From NCBI RefSeq assembly GCF_014643635.1, contig NZ_BMJV01000001.1, positions 62,001 through 126,000 on the forward strand: a DNA stretch of 64,000 nt. The letters are read 5' to 3'. How positions within the stretch are numbered: the stretch's first letter is position 1; every line of letters starts with the position of its first letter. The notes under the pieces are model-generated. The model ran no database searches and was not told where the DNA came from. It saw only the letters and a list, made by a program, of their open reading frames with translations. Position numbers and translations under genes: made by a program. This DNA is from Salipiger pallidus (lineage in GTDB: Bacteria; Pseudomonadota; Alphaproteobacteria; Rhodobacterales; Rhodobacteraceae). This document shows, in pieces, positions 63,582 through 64,000 of the stretch.

Positions 63582-64000
63582 TCAATCGAGGGTAATGTTC
63601 ACCCGGCGGTTCTGCTTGCCCTTGTTCTCGATCTTGCCCAGCCGGATGCGTCCGATCTCACCGGTGCGGGCCACGTGGGTGCCGCCGCAGGGCTGCAGGT
63701 CCACCTGGTCCCGCCCCATGCCGATACGTACAAGCCGCACCTGCCCCTGACCTCGGGGGGGGTGCACGGACATGGTCTTCACCAGCTCGGGGCTGGCATC
63801 GAGCACGGCTTCGTCGATCCAGTCCTCACTCACCACCAGGTCGCGATCCACCATGCGGTTCATCTCGGCCTCGAGCGCTTCGCGATCCTCAGGCGGCTCG
63901 GGCATCGCGAAATCAAGCCGACCGGACCCGGCGCCGATCTGCCCACCGGTCACCGGCAGCGGGATCACGACCGACAGCAGATGCAACGCCGTGTGCACCC
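63582..64000 (-). CDS. AlaX-like alanyl-tRNA editing protein, 5' part outside the window
   Basis: The visible 139 residues are the C-terminal part of an AlaX/SAD-type editing protein that hydrolyses mischarged tRNA-Ala. Zinc ligands are in HTALHLLS at the window edge and CGGTHV further on; the domain ends KIENKGKQNRRVNITLD. The frame is open to position 64000, so the true start (about 100 codons upstream in this family) lies beyond the window. Confidence 0.85.
   Translation of the reverse strand, partial: VHTALHLLSVVIPLPVTGGQIGAGSGRLDFAMPEPPEDREALEAEMNRMVDRDLVVSEDWIDEAVLDASPELVKTMSVHPPRGQGQVRLVRIGMGRDQVDLQPCGGTHVARTGEIGRIRLGKIENKGKQNRRVNITLD

Noticed and set aside
1-64000. tRNA, rRNA, CRISPR arrays, insertion sequences
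   Set aside because: I looked through intergenic stretches for CCA-ended cloverleafs, regular spacers and transposase motifs and saw none; a tRNAscan or IS search could still reveal something small.

Overview
The window is high-GC alphaproteobacterial DNA, most likely a chromosome segment of a Rhodobacteraceae (Roseobacter-group) bacterium. I infer this from gene order (rseP-bamA-ompH-fabZ-lpxA-lpxI-lpxB; trpGDC-moaC-moeA-lexA with comEC, gltX and gltA behind it; ccmF-ccmH), a LexA site of the GAAC-N7-GAAC type, a gene-transfer-agent style holin/muramidase pair, and a methionine synthase split into separate proteins. Genes are tightly packed and often joined by 4-bp ATGA overlaps. I saw no rRNA, tRNA, CRISPR array, insertion sequence or prophage.

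Layout. 1-4306: a three-gene signalling unit (LuxR-type response regulator, FIST-domain sensor, hybrid histidine kinase) behind a near-perfect sigma-54 promoter; it resembles NosP/NahK-type systems. 4321-7047: a HerA-like ATPase, a gap holding a probable small RNA with two anti-Shine-Dalgarno hairpin loops and its own terminator, and an IalB-family secreted protein. 7066-19537 (minus): an envelope-building run, pyrH-frr-uppS-cdsA-dxr-rseP-bamA-ompH-fabZ-lpxA-lpxI-lpxB. 19663-26777: miaA, a decayed AraC regulator, an orphan solute-binding protein, a di-heme peroxidase, a lytic transglycosylase, ssb and a Ppx/GppA phosphatase.

26852-35260: an unidentified gene relic, then the one-carbon/methionine region: a small 'virulence factor' family protein, MetF, a HAD phosphatase, a pterin (methyl-THF) methyltransferase, a homocysteine methyltransferase, a corrinoid protein, an unnoticed 57-residue membrane protein and a DUF1638 protein. 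The three catalytic modules of MetH are present as separate polypeptides, and MetR-like boxes stand before both transcription units. 35358-47819: a divergent polysaccharide deacetylase; trpG-trpD-ung-trpC-moaC-moeA chained by ATGA overlaps; lexA with its SOS operator; comEC, gltX, gltA.

48004-54457: a small hypothetical gene, a crotonase, ccmH-ccmF, a holin/muramidase cassette like the one that releases gene transfer agents, a broken cupin (DUF985) gene and a low-complexity PRC-barrel protein. 54574-58428 (minus): zwf-pgl-pgi, feeding glucose 6-phosphate into the Entner-Doudoroff/pentose phosphate routes, with a LacI-type palindrome before zwf. 58695-64000: nucleoside hydrolase, GNAT acetyltransferase, SelO, a DUF533 protein, a DMT exporter and the 3' part of an AlaX-like tRNA-editing gene cut by the window edge. 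A 60-70 bp element occurs three times (18743, 51721, 63400) directly after genes.

Many long antisense open frames exist because of the high GC; they are not reported as genes. Family assignments come from reading motifs, not from database searches.
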